From positions 1-10,802 of the forward strand of contig OMSZ01000085.1 of assembly GCA_900313855.1 (NCBI GenBank): a stretch of DNA of 10,802 bases, given 5' to 3'. Under the pieces are notes generated by a model that was not told the DNA's origin, did no database searches, and saw only the letters and a program-made list of their open reading frames with translations. The stretch comes from an uncultured Eubacteriales bacterium (lineage in GTDB: Bacteria > Bacillota > Clostridia > Lachnospirales > Lachnospiraceae). Positions within the stretch are counted from its first letter, which is position 1. The number at the start of each line of letters is the position of its first letter. The translations under genes were made by a program, and so were the position numbers. Shown in pieces: positions 1-7,283 of the stretch.

Positions 1-232
1 AGGTGATTCCTGCTGACGCTTCTGCAGAAGCCATTATTACCTCTTCGTCGCCGGATGAAGCGTCCGGTGAACCAATGGAACCGACCATATCTGAAATGCC
101 GGTACTGCTATCAGCACCACCTTTTATCTGTTTCTTAAGTTTAATGTGGTATATTGATCCCGATATTACTATTACAAAAAAAATGATCACTTCAATTATA
201 AGTATTCTTGCGTATAGTTCTCTTTTGCTCAT
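1..232 (-). CDS. N-terminus of a membrane-anchored hypothetical protein (partial, cut by window edge)
   Basis: On the minus strand an open frame begins at an ATG at 232-230 and stays open to the left edge, giving 77 residues. It starts MSKRELYARILIIEV. Residues about 8-27 form one hydrophobic helix, followed by a basic patch (KLKKQIK) and then a low-complexity stretch rich in Ser, Gly, Ala and Asp. This is the usual layout of a signal anchor plus flexible linker leading to an extracellular domain, which would lie outside the window. An in-frame ATG 21 bases upstream (253-251) is an alternative start. Neither start has a convincing Shine-Dalgarno: GGGGA lies only two bases before the chosen one. 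The opposite strand is also open here, but its product has no recognisable features. The function of this gene cannot be told from this fragment. Confidence 0.55.
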   Translation of the reverse strand, partial: MSKRELYARILIIEVIIFFVIVISGSIYHIKLKKQIKGGADSSTGISDMVGSIGSPDASSGDEEVIMASAEASAGIT

Positions 233-302
233 TGTCCCCGATTCATTTATCATAAGTATTGTATTTGTAAATATGCTTTTATATCTGAAATGCATTCACA
301 AT

Positions 303-330
303 CATATAGTTTGTGTATGATCAAAAGCAA
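303..330 (-). promoter_or_regulatory. Weak candidate promoter for the left-edge minus-strand gene
   Basis: Read on the minus strand, TTGCTT (330-325) is followed after 16 bp by TATATG (308-303), about 70 bp upstream of the proposed start. The match is modest and the surrounding DNA is very AT-rich, so chance is a real possibility. Confidence 0.25.
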
Positions 331-459
331 AGTATTAAAAATATATATTATAGAATATCATACCACATATTGTTGTGTAAAGGTAGGTTTTTTGTTTTTA
401 ATACAATTTTTTAATTTTTATATATTTACAGGATTAAGTGTTTGAGTAGAGCATTTTTC

Positions 460-487
460 TTGCAATTTTGCTTATTGTGTGTATAAT
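460..487 (+). promoter_or_regulatory. Sigma-A type promoter for the chemotaxis receptor
   Basis: TTGCAA (460-465) and a perfect TATAAT (482-487) are separated by 16 bp and lie about 45 bp before the receptor start codon. The rest of 254-531 is AT-rich and holds no convincing gene. I saw no sigma-28 flagellar promoter, so the receptor may not be tied to the flagellar regulon. Confidence 0.6.
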
Positions 488-531
488 TATTCATAGGGTA
501 TTTGATATTATTATAAGTTACGGAGGGCGTT

Positions 532-2280
532 ATGAGAAAAATATTTGAGAAAGCACATTTATCTTTTATGTTATCACAGCTAATGATGGTGGCACCGATG
601 ATGATATGTCTGATCGTAAGTATCCTGTTCTTCAGTACAAAGTTAAGCAGTACTTATAAGGACGCAGAGGGAATGTATTATGATACATTGTATAAGATTA
701 ATACAACTCTTATCAATGCGGATCGTGATTTCTATCAGGCTCATCTGGCAGCGACTATCTATCATAACAATTATCGCGGGGTCAAGAATAATGATCTTAA
801 GAAGGAACAGCGTGCTAATTATGATGAGAATAAGCAGCAGGTGCTCGATCGTTTTAAAGAGGCTAACGATGTGGCTAAGGCACAGAATAAGCTTTATAAG
901 GAAATGAAAACCGAAGGTGGGCAGACATATGAACAGTTAGCTTCGGAATTCGAGGAAGCATTTGATGTCTGGGTTAATGGATATGATTTTGATTCTAATA
1001 ACGGTGATTGGAATGCTTATGATGAGTCGTTTGAAACAGCAAGAGGATATCTATCTGACATGACTGATATAGTTGAAGCATGGGCAGATGAAGAAGATGG
1101 CAAGATGGCTAAGGATATACAACATAATGTTCTTTCGTTTATTATTCTGTTCTTTATAATTATGGTAGTAGTCATCGTATTGGTTGTTTTGACAGCTAAA
1201 GCAATGGCTAACGGAATTGGACGTGTTGAGCACAGCATCAACATCATGGCAGATGGTGACTTTATTACCGATATAGATAGATCAAGTCCGATCAAGGAAT
1301 TCTCTGAGATAGCTACAGCAGCAGATGAGATGCGTCTTAAGATGCAGGCAGCTCTTATTGATGTCAGCAACTATGCAAAGGACGTTAATGACGGTGCAAT
1401 AACTACCGAGCAGAGTGTGGCAGACAGCCAGAAGATGTCAGCGGATATCAATCAGGCAGTTGAGGATATTGCCAACGGTGCTACTTCAATGGCACAGGAT
1501 GTTCAGAATACGTCAGAGCTTACCGTCAATATAGGTCAGTCGGTTGAGTCAGTACTTTCTTCAACAGAGACAAATAATGAGAATGGCAAGGTGGTATTTA
1601 CCACTTCAGAGAAGGTTAAGAAGCAGTTAGAGGATGTTAAGAAAGCAGGAACACTTACAAGCAGTATGGCTGCAGAGGTGGCTGAATCCGTAGGTCAGAC
1701 GGCCAATGTTGTTGATGAGATCGCTAACGCCGCAGAGGCAATCATCGGTATTGCAAGCCAGACAAACCTCTTAGCGTTAAATGCTTCAATTGAGGCGGCT
1801 CGTGCAGGCGAGGCCGGCAAAGGATTTGCGGTTGTTGCCGAGAGCATTAAGAATCTTGCTGAGGAATCAGACAGTACAGCTAAGCAGATTACTGATATGC
1901 TTTCTTCTATAGTTTCACTTTCTGATAATAATAGAAAGCTTACTGAAAGAATACAGCAGGCTACGGCTGAAGAGGCAGTTGAATTACAGAAGATGGTAGA
2001 TGCCTTTGATGATATGATGGCGCTTCTTAAGCAGACAGAGGAGGCTAACAGAAATATCCTCGAATTGGTTGAGTCACTTAATTCAGACAAAGATTCGGTT
2101 ATGGTTTCTGTGGATTCGTTATCAGCAATTTCAGAACAGAATGCTGCTTCTACCGAAGAGACTTCGGCTGTGCTTGATCAGATGACAGAGCATATGCATA
2201 CTATAGTAGTTCAGGCGTCAGAGCAGAAGAATGTTGCCCAGAAGCTTCAGGATAGTATAGCGAAGTTCAGAGTTCAGTAA
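532..2280 (+). CDS. Methyl-accepting chemotaxis protein (transmembrane receptor)
   Basis: This 582-residue receptor senses a ligand outside the cell and controls CheA kinase through CheW. A short cytoplasmic N-terminus leads into TM1 (about 12-34), an extracytoplasmic and probably all-helical sensor domain (about 36-195), TM2 (about 200-222), a HAMP linker (about 222-275), and a long cytoplasmic coiled coil. The conserved hairpin tip that contacts CheA/CheW is clear at about 404-440: it contains [20 protein letters not shown] and then [18 protein letters not shown]. The Glu/Gln/Ala-rich flanks are the expected methylation regions. There is no C-terminal CheR-docking pentapeptide; the protein ends IAKFRVQ. 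GGAGGG at 522-527 fixes the start. No che or fli gene is nearby, so it is an orphan receptor. The ligand is unknown: the sensor domain resembles four-helix-bundle types only in general character. Confidence 0.96.
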   Translation: MRKIFEKAHLSFMLSQLMMVAPMMICLIVSILFFSTKLSSTYKDAEGMYYDTLYKINTTLINADRDFYQAHLAATIYHNNYRGVKNNDLKKEQRANYDENKQQVLDRFKEANDVAKAQNKLYKEMKTEGGQTYEQLASEFEEAFDVWVNGYDFDSNNGDWNAYDESFETARGYLSDMTDIVEAWADEEDGKMAKDIQHNVLSFIILFFIIMVVVIVLVVLTAKAMANGIGRVEHSINIMADGDFITDIDRSSPIKEFSEIATAADEMRLKMQAALIDVSNYAKDVNDGAITTEQSVADSQKMSADINQAVEDIANGATSMAQDVQNTSELTVNIGQSVESVLSSTETNNENGKVVFTTSEKVKKQLEDVKKAGTLTSSMAAEVAESVGQTANVVDEIANAAEAIIGIASQTNLLALNASIEAARAGEAGKGFAVVAESIKNLAEESDSTAKQITDMLSSIVSLSDNNRKLTERIQQATAEEAVELQKMVDAFDDMMALLKQTEEANRNILELVESLNSDKDSVMVSVDSLSAISEQNAASTEETSAVLDQMTEHMHTIVVQASEQKNVAQKLQDSIAKFRVQ

Positions 2281-2298
2281 TTGTTAATATAGTTTTAT

Positions 2299-2339
2299 AA
2301 AAAATGAGGGTTAGTCTTAACGACTAACCCTCATTTTTT
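2299..2339. terminator. Bidirectional intrinsic terminator between the receptor gene and nth
   Basis: A perfect 12-bp stem (TGAGGGTTAGTC, 2305-2316, with its complement at 2322-2333) closes a 5-base loop. It is flanked by six A on the left and six T on the right, which extend the pairing to 18 bp and supply a U-tract in both directions. It serves the receptor gene on the plus strand and nth on the minus strand. The nth stop codon (2340-2338) overlaps its edge. Confidence 0.93.
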
Positions 2340-2973
2340 ACACTCCGACCTTCTTACATACCTCTTTAAGACAACAGTTTGCACAGTCGGGATTGGTTCT
2401 GGCGGTACATACGGCTCTGCCGTGATAGACGAGTCTGTGGCAGAGATCACTTCCTTCTTCCGGTGGTATAAGCTTCCATAAAGCCATTTCAACCTTCTTA
2501 GGATCCTTGATATTGTCTACTAATCCGAAACGATTGACAAGTCTTATGCAATGGGTGTCGGTTACAATGGCAGGCTTGCCGAATACGTCACCCATTATCA
2601 GATTGGCGCTCTTTCTGCCGACACCGGGAAGAGATAACAGAGCATCAAAATCATCGGGAACATTTCCGTCGTATTTTTCCTGCAGCATTTTCATGCAGGC
2701 AGATATATCTCTTGCTTTACTGTGCCCCAATCCGCATGGCTTGACAATTCTCTCAATGTCGTTGACATCGGCTAGTGCCAGATCCTTTGAGGTGGGATAT
2801 TTTTCATATAATTCCTGAACAACGATATTAACTCTTGCATCAGTGCATTGCGCTGCCAGTCTTACGCTTACAAGAAGCTTCCATGCGTCATCATAATCCA
2901 ATGTACAGTCCGCGTCAGGATATTCATTTTTCAAAAGCTCAATTATAGCTAAAGCTCTTTGCTTCTTTGTCAT
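2338..2973 (-). CDS. nth: Endonuclease III (DNA glycosylase/AP lyase)
   Basis: This 211-residue base-excision-repair enzyme, the same length as E. coli Nth, removes oxidised pyrimidines and cuts the backbone at the abasic site. The helix-hairpin-helix is at 115-123 (LPGVGRKSA), with catalytic Lys121. The catalytic Asp139 lies in TDTH, and both are offset by one from E. coli K120 and D138. Gln42 in AAQCTD also matches the family. The C-terminal [4Fe-4S] cysteines are Cys189, 197, 200 and 206. Their spacing is C-x7-C-x2-C-x5-C, against C-x6-C-x2-C-x5-C in E. coli, and an extra Cys201 sits next to the third ligand. An AAGGA site lies ten bases before the ATG. It follows the Rpn-family gene by 57 bp with no terminator or clear promoter between, so the two are probably cotranscribed. 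Confidence 0.96.
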   Translation of the reverse strand: MTKKQRALAIIELLKNEYPDADCTLDYDDAWKLLVSVRLAAQCTDARVNIVVQELYEKYPTSKDLALADVNDIERIVKPCGLGHSKARDISACMKMLQEKYDGNVPDDFDALLSLPGVGRKSANLIMGDVFGKPAIVTDTHCIRLVNRFGLVDNIKDPKKVEMALWKLIPPEEGSDLCHRLVYHGRAVCTARTNPDCANCCLKEVCKKVGV

Positions 2974-3030
2974 TTGTGATCATTCCTTTCAATGTGATAA
3001 CGGATCGCTGTCACACTTTCAGTATTCTGA

Positions 3031-3924
3031 TTATTGGGATTGACACTTTTCAAGCTCTGCTATACGTTCTTTGAGTTCCTCAATTTTTTCTTCATATTCA
3101 GCAGTGACTTTGTCTGTCACTTCGGCGGTAACCTTTTCGGTAGTTTCCCGCACCAGTCGTTCAGAGTATAATTCGTATATTTCTCCACCCATAATAGATA
3201 CCACCTCCTGTTCGATATTGTTCCCGTCAGTTATATGACGCAGAATATCTTTGACACAATCTGCTATGTCGGCAGCCTCGCAACCGTCTAATTCCTTAGA
3301 AGACAACAATTTATCCATCATGTTGCGGAAGAATTGCAGATCCTCAATGGCACCCTGATAATCCGTAGCAGTACTGAGTTCCTTTTCATACCGTGCAAAG
3401 TAGAACGGAATTAAAGCATATAACTTTTTCTTAAAGATATCCTCTTTTGAAAATGATTTCATGAAAACATTGTGCGCAATGTAATCATGTGTTGAGCCGT
3501 CCGGAAATAAGTAAGTTATCGTGGTTGTTTCCGGTGTCCTGTCTGTTGATTTGACATACAACACCGTGTAGTTCGGCATCGGTATGAGTATTCTCTCCTG
3601 ATCATAGGTCGCGCTGCTCCGTGCTGCAAGAAATGTATATTCGGCGAGACGGAGAGCCATTGTGTTATCATCAGTCGTCTGCGATTCGATCAGGTAATAG
3701 TCATCATTGATGCGAAGAAGAAAATCGTTCTGCCGTATTTCAATCTTATTAACATCTGTTGATTGTATCTTGTTAATAAATGCACCCTCTGACGAGACGA
3801 TCTCAACCTTACTGTCTAAAGGATAGCACTTGTTAAATGCTTCATTGATTACTGAAATGAAAAGCTTGGCATGCTTGTTTTTCAGCGTTTTAAATGTATT
3901 GTCATAGTCATGACTTTTTTTCAT
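3031..3924 (-). CDS. Rpn-family / PD-(D/E)XK nuclease-like protein with C-terminal coiled coil
   Basis: The product has 297 residues. It opens with the family hallmark of a D-x2-FK-like segment (DNTFKTLKNKHAKLFISVIN, residues 8-27). A PD-(D/E)XK-type core follows: Asp67, then Glu80-Ser-Gln82 (DYYLIESQ), then TMALRLAEY. Gln in place of the core Lys is usual in the Rpn/YhgA-like and PDDEXK transposase-associated group, whose tested members act as DNA nucleases linked to recombination. Residues about 250-293 form a charged coiled coil with a repeated KVTAE unit (EKVTAEVTDKVTAEYEEK), possibly for oligomerisation. Related proteins are frequent, often in several copies, in Lachnospiraceae genomes. 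AGGAGGA at 3940-3934 supports the start. No transposon ends or neighbouring transposase were seen. Assignment to the family is firm; nuclease activity and biological role are inferred. Confidence 0.85.
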   Translation of the reverse strand: MKKSHDYDNTFKTLKNKHAKLFISVINEAFNKCYPLDSKVEIVSSEGAFINKIQSTDVNKIEIRQNDFLLRINDDYYLIESQTTDDNTMALRLAEYTFLAARSSATYDQERILIPMPNYTVLYVKSTDRTPETTTITYLFPDGSTHDYIAHNVFMKSFSKEDIFKKKLYALIPFYFARYEKELSTATDYQGAIEDLQFFRNMMDKLLSSKELDGCEAADIADCVKDILRHITDGNNIEQEVVSIMGGEIYELYSERLVRETTEKVTAEVTDKVTAEYEEKIEELKERIAELEKCQSQ

Positions 3925-3960
3925 ATGTTTTTATCCTCCTCATTAATATAATCTTAAAAT

Positions 3961-4028
3961 TATTGGGGAAAAGACTATAATAATAAGATAGGATTTTATA
4001 ATATGATTATAGCATATTGGGGGAAAAT
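3961..4028. repeat. Direct repeat TATTGGGG(G)AAAA around the Rpn-family promoter
   Basis: TATTGGGGAAAA at 3961-3972 recurs as TATTGGGGGAAAA at 4016-4028, the same orientation, 55 bp apart. One copy lies between the -35 and -10 of the minus-strand promoter. The other lies just downstream of the expected transcript start. The positions fit a pair of protein-binding sites, but only the repeat itself is seen. Confidence 0.45.
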
Positions 4029-4035
4029 AAAGCAA
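4006..4035 (-). promoter_or_regulatory. Extended -10 promoter for the Rpn-family gene and nth
   Basis: On the minus strand TTGCTT (4035-4030) is followed by an 18-bp spacer and a perfect TATAAT (4011-4006) preceded by TG-n, an extended -10. It points at the Rpn-family gene, whose start is about 82 bp further on. The -10 also forms one arm of a dyad, TATAAT-ATG-ATTATA (3997-4011). The spacer contains TTTTCCCCCAATA, which recurs with one C fewer downstream. Confidence 0.65.
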
Positions 4036-4060
4036 GAAATATCCAAGAATTTCGATATCA

Positions 4061-4089
4061 TTGAAAATACGGTTGGAAAGATGTATAAT
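4061..4089 (+). promoter_or_regulatory. Sigma-A promoter for superoxide reductase
   Basis: TTGAAA (4061-4066) and a perfect TATAAT (4084-4089) are 17 bp apart, placing the transcript start near 4096 and leaving a leader of about 25 bases. The promoter argues against the longer reading of the downstream frame that begins at 4061, since that start would lie inside the -35 element. Confidence 0.75.
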
Positions 4090-4120
4090 TAGGATATATT
4101 TTTTAAGGAGGGTTATGCTT

Positions 4121-4459
4121 ATGAAATTCTATAAAATTGATGACCAGATCGTAATATCTGATAAGTCGCTTTCTGTTGGGGAAGAGGTTGTTGCAAATAC
4201 TACGGATGGAGCATTTGAGAAACATGTACCTGTGATTACCCGGGATGGAGATGAGGTGACGGTAGCGGTTGGTTCTGTAGAACATCCGTCACTTCCTGCG
4301 CACTATATTGGATGGATTCTCTTAGAGACAGAGATGGGATTTCAGATTCACTATTTGAAACCGGAGATGAAGCCGTGTGCGACCTTCAAGGTTAATGAAA
4401 AGGTTGTTGCGGCATATGAGTACTGTAATCTTCACGGACTGTGGAAGGCAGAGGCGTAG
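4121..4459 (+). CDS. Superoxide reductase (desulfoferrodoxin family), catalytic centre II only
   Basis: This 112-residue cytoplasmic enzyme reduces superoxide to hydrogen peroxide without releasing oxygen, using electrons usually supplied by rubredoxin. The Fe(His4Cys) site is complete: His35 (EKHVPV), His55 and His61 (HPSLPAHY), Cys102 and His105 (YCNLHGLW). The spacing equals that of His48/68/74, Cys115 and His118 in Desulfovibrio desulfoferrodoxin. The Glu33-Lys34 pair before His35 is also kept. The N-terminus begins MKFY like two-iron desulfoferrodoxins but has no cysteine at all and is about 13 residues shorter, so the FeCys4 centre I is absent. HPS replaces the common HPM. The start at 4121 is chosen because AAGGAGG (4105-4111) lies 9 bases before it; the in-frame ATG at 4115 is only 3 bases away. 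The gene appears monocistronic with its own promoter. Confidence 0.93.
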   Translation: MKFYKIDDQIVISDKSLSVGEEVVANTTDGAFEKHVPVITRDGDEVTVAVGSVEHPSLPAHYIGWILLETEMGFQIHYLKPEMKPCATFKVNEKVVAAYEYCNLHGLWKAEA

Positions 4460-4462
4460 ACA

Positions 4463-4486
4463 AGCCATACAATGAAAAGTATGGTT
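4463..4486 (+). other. Hairpin after the superoxide reductase gene, lacking a U-tract
   Basis: AGCCATAC (4463-4470) pairs with GTATGGTT (4479-4486), including one G-U pair, around an 8-base loop a few bases after the SOR stop codon. It is followed by AAATAATAAAAAAG rather than T residues, so it is not a standard intrinsic terminator on the plus strand. Some SOR transcripts could run on into the clpB leader. Confidence 0.45.
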
Positions 4487-4518
4487 AAATAATAAAAAAG
4501 TGAAATTTTCAGACAAAT

Positions 4519-4545
4519 TTAGCACTCACCTCTTGACTGTGCTAA
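4519..4545. promoter_or_regulatory. CIRCE-like operator (HrcA-type) upstream of clpB
   Basis: The left arm TTAGCACTC (4519-4527) is a perfect CIRCE half-site. After exactly nine bases comes CTGTGCTAA (4537-4545), which matches the GAGTGCTAA arm at seven of nine positions. CIRCE is the binding site of the heat-shock repressor HrcA, so the downstream clpB operon should be induced by heat or misfolded protein. The two mismatches fall in the inner end of the right arm. Confidence 0.8.
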
Positions 4546-4561
4546 TAATTTGTGGTAAGGT
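4533..4561 (+). promoter_or_regulatory. Candidate clpB promoter overlapping the CIRCE-like element
   Basis: TTGACT (4533-4538) lies inside the CIRCE-like element, with TAAGGT (4556-4561) 17 bp downstream preceded by TG-n. The -35 is good and the -10 poor, helped by the extended TG. A second possibility is TTGATT (4585-4590) with TATGAT (4610-4615) and a 19-bp spacer. The first fits repression by HrcA best. Confidence 0.45.
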
Positions 4562-4613
4562 ATGGTCAGATAAGGATTTGCGGGTTGATTAGTCAATACG
4601 ATAAGAATGTATG

Positions 4614-4640
4614 ATTATAACAGGATTCGCGAATCATAAT
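4614..4640. repeat. Palindrome GATTCGCGAATC in the clpB leader
   Basis: A perfect 12-bp palindrome lies at 4624-4635. Outer arms ATTAT (4614-4618) and ATAAT (4636-4640) also match each other, with a 5-base offset on the left. It sits 33-59 bases before the clpB start, inside the predicted leader. It may be an operator or an RNA structure; no known motif was recognised. Confidence 0.45.
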
Positions 4641-4672
4641 GTTAAACTGGTTGAATGAAAGGTGGGATCATA

Positions 4673-7249
4673 ATGAATGCTGAGAAATTCACTAAGAAAT
4701 CATTAGAAGTTGTTGAGAATTGTGAGAAGCTTGCCTATGAGTATAATAATCAGGAGATCGATCAGGAGCACATTCTGTATAGTCTCATAACGGTTGATGA
4801 CAGCCTTATAGCAAAGCTTATTGAGAAAATGGATATCGATCTTGCTCATTTCTCGAAAGAGGCAGAGAAGGCACTTGCCTACAGACCGAAGGTATCAGGA
4901 GGCAATCTGTTTACCAGCGCTGATTTTCAGAAGACATTTGTTCATGCTGAGAAGGAAGCAAAGCAGATGGGGGATGAATATATTTCCGTTGAGCACATTT
5001 TCCTCGCTCTGCTCAAATATCCTAACAAGGCGTTGAAGGGTCTGTTTATGGGATATGGTCTGACCTCGGAGAGATTTCTTAAAGCGCTTGCTGAGGTAAG
5101 AGGTAATCAGAGAGTAGAGAGCGATAATCCCGAGGCGGTATATGACAGTCTTGAGAAATACGGTTATGATCTTGTGGCAAGAGCAAGACAGCAGAAGCTT
5201 GATCCGGTGATCGGCCGTGACTCTGAAATCCGTAATATAATAAGGATTCTCTCAAGAAAGACTAAGAATAATCCGGTGCTTATAGGTGAACCCGGTGTTG
5301 GTAAGACCGCAGCGGTTGAAGGACTTGCACAGCGGATCGTAAGAGGAGATGTTCCGGAAGGACTTAAGGATAAGCAGATATTTGCGCTTGATATGGGCGC
5401 GTTGATCGCAGGTGCCAAGTACCGTGGTGAGTTTGAGGAAAGACTTAAGGCTGTGCTTGATGAGATCAAGAAGTCTGAAGGCGAGATCATTTTGTTCATA
5501 GATGAGCTGCATACGATAGTCGGCGCAGGCAAGACAGACGGGGCACTTGACGCCGGTAATATGCTTAAGCCGATGCTTGCAAGAGGTGAGCTGCACTGTA
5601 TAGGCGCGACTACTCTTGATGAATACAGGAAATACATTGAGACCGATGCCGCACTTGAACGTCGTTTCCAGCCGGTTACGGTTAATGAGCCGACCGTTGA
5701 GGATACCATTTCCATACTTCGAGGTCTTAAGAACCGTTACGAAGTATATCATGGCGTTAAGATCAATGACAGCGCATTGGTTGCGGCAGCTACGTTGTCT
5801 GACAGATATATATCCGACAGATTTCTTCCGGATAAGGCTATTGACCTTGTCGATGAGGCTTGTGCGCTTATCAAGACAGAGCTTGATTCAATGCCGGTTG
5901 AACTAGACGAGATACAAAGAAGAATGATGCAGTTAGAAATAGAAGAAGCTGCGCTTAAGAATGAGGAAGACCGCTTGAGCAAGGAACGGCTTGCAAAGCT
6001 TCAGGAGGAGCTTACCGAGCTTCGCGATAAATTTGCTTCCCTAAAGGCTGACTGGGACAATGAGAAAATGGGCGTTGATAAGGTCAGAGAGATCAAGGAA
6101 AAGATTGAGGAGGTTGACAACGAGATCCAGATTGCCCAGAGAAATTATGATCTTAACAGGGCAGCTGAGCTGCAGTATGGAAAGCTTCCGGAATTACAGA
6201 AGGAATTAGAGGAGCTAGAGGCTAAGCAGGGCGGCAGGGACAAAGTGCTTGTTCACGAGAATGTTTCGGAGGAGGAAATAGCCGCTATAGTTTCAAAATG
6301 GACCGGAATACCCGTATCAAAGCTTACTGAGAGCGAGAGGAACAAGACTCTGCATCTGTCTGATGCGCTTCACGAAAGGGTTGTCGGTCAGGACGAGGCG
6401 GTTGAGCTGGTTTCCGATTCTATAATACGTTCCAAGGCCGGTATTAAGGATCCTACAAAGCCTATTGGTTCATTCCTTTTCTTAGGACCTACAGGTGTTG
6501 GTAAGACTGAGCTTGCCAAGACTTTGGCACAGGCGCTTTTTGACAATGAAGCGAACATGGTTCGTATTGATATGAGTGAATATATGGAGAAGCATTCAGT
6601 GGCAAGGCTTATCGGAGCGCCTCCGGGATATGTCGGATATGATGAGGGCGGTCAGCTGACAGAGGCTGTCAGAAGAAAACCTTATTCGGTTGTGCTGTTT
6701 GATGAGATAGAGAAGGCCCACCCTGATGTGTTCAACGTACTTTTGCAGGTGCTTGATGATGGACGTATTACGGATTCAAAAGGTAAAACGGTTGATTTTA
6801 AGAACACTATTTTGATAATGACATCTAATATAGGTTCCTCATATCTGTTAGACGGCATCAATGATAAGGGCGAGATAACAGATGAGGCAAGGGATCAGGT
6901 AATGGAAGAGCTTAGGATGCATTTCAGACCGGAATTCTTAAACCGTCTTGATGAAACCATAATGTTCAAGCCTCTGACTAAGGATAATATCGGTAATATA
7001 ATAGATCTTTTGGTAAATGATCTTAACAAGCTGCTTAAGGATAAAGAGCTTTCATTAGACATCAAAGATGAGGCGAAAGCATATATCATGGAGCATGGTT
7101 ATGACCCGGTATATGGAGCCAGACCGCTTAAGAGATATCTTCAAAAGAATGTGGATACTCTTGTTGCAAAGAAGATCCTTGAAGGCAGAGTTGGCGCTGG
7201 CGATACCATAACTATCAGTGTGGATGAGCAGGGCCTTTGTGCCCGATAA
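4673..7249 (+). CDS. clpB: ATP-dependent disaggregase ClpB (Hsp100)
   Basis: ClpB is a hexameric AAA+ machine in the cytosol that pulls proteins out of aggregates together with DnaK. The 858-residue product matches the E. coli length of 857. The order is: N-domain (about 1-145), first ATPase with Walker A GEPGVGKT (205-212) and Walker B Asp277-Glu278 (LFIDELH), long charged coiled-coil middle domain (about 400-525), second ATPase with Walker A GPTGVGKT (605-612) and Walker B Asp677-Glu678 (FDEIEKA), and the C-terminal small domain with [10 protein letters not shown]. The coiled-coil middle domain separates it from ClpA and ClpX. An in-frame ATG at 4655 would add MKGGII, but AAGGTGG (4659-4665) sits seven bases before 4673, so 4673 is preferred. 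A CIRCE-like operator precedes it. The MoxR gene follows after 34 bp without a terminator. Confidence 0.97.
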   Translation: MNAEKFTKKSLEVVENCEKLAYEYNNQEIDQEHILYSLITVDDSLIAKLIEKMDIDLAHFSKEAEKALAYRPKVSGGNLFTSADFQKTFVHAEKEAKQMGDEYISVEHIFLALLKYPNKALKGLFMGYGLTSERFLKALAEVRGNQRVESDNPEAVYDSLEKYGYDLVARARQQKLDPVIGRDSEIRNIIRILSRKTKNNPVLIGEPGVGKTAAVEGLAQRIVRGDVPEGLKDKQIFALDMGALIAGAKYRGEFEERLKAVLDEIKKSEGEIILFIDELHTIVGAGKTDGALDAGNMLKPMLARGELHCIGATTLDEYRKYIETDAALERRFQPVTVNEPTVEDTISILRGLKNRYEVYHGVKINDSALVAAATLSDRYISDRFLPDKAIDLVDEACALIKTELDSMPVELDEIQRRMMQLEIEEAALKNEEDRLSKERLAKLQEELTELRDKFASLKADWDNEKMGVDKVREIKEKIEEVDNEIQIAQRNYDLNRAAELQYGKLPELQKELEELEAKQGGRDKVLVHENVSEEEIAAIVSKWTGIPVSKLTESERNKTLHLSDALHERVVGQDEAVELVSDSIIRSKAGIKDPTKPIGSFLFLGPTGVGKTELAKTLAQALFDNEANMVRIDMSEYMEKHSVARLIGAPPGYVGYDEGGQLTEAVRRKPYSVVLFDEIEKAHPDVFNVLLQVLDDGRITDSKGKTVDFKNTILIMTSNIGSSYLLDGINDKGEITDEARDQVMEELRMHFRPEFLNRLDETIMFKPLTKDNIGNIIDLLVNDLNKLLKDKELSLDIKDEAKAYIMEHGYDPVYGARPLKRYLQKNVDTLVAKKILEGRVGAGDTITISVDEQGLCAR

Positions 7250-7283
7250 TAGCAATACTATATTTGAAGGAGAGGTTGACATA

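Noticed and set aside
3..320. Plus-strand open frame of 105 residues at the left edge
   Set aside because: It has no ribosome site and its composition looks like an antisense reading. The minus-strand frame gives a sensible signal-anchor protein instead.
3031..3924. Insertion sequence or transposon around the Rpn-family gene
   Set aside because: Although the family is linked to transposases, no terminal inverted repeats or target duplications were found at either side.
3996..4012. PerR/Fur box near the superoxide reductase promoter
   Set aside because: TTATAAT and ATTATAG are separated by three bases instead of the one expected for a 7-1-7 box, and the site overlaps a -10 element that already explains it.
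4061..4120. Longer N-terminus for the superoxide reductase starting at 4061
   Set aside because: The start lies in the -35 element of a good promoter, has no ribosome site, and adds basic residues unrelated to a desulforedoxin domain.
4463..4500. Intrinsic terminator after the superoxide reductase gene
   Set aside because: The hairpin is followed by A residues, not T, and so lacks the U-tract needed on the plus strand.
4564..4600. CtsR-type heptad repeat upstream of clpB
   Set aside because: Only one GGTCA-like half is present (GGTCAGA). The tandem GGTCAAA spacing is missing.
5164..5752. Long minus-strand open frames inside clpB
   Set aside because: They are shadows of the clpB coding strand, without ribosome sites or recognisable domains.
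7218..7283. Overlapping upstream start of the MoxR gene within the end of clpB
   Set aside because: The extra 22 residues are the out-of-frame reading of the clpB end and the spacer. A strong ribosome site precedes 7284.
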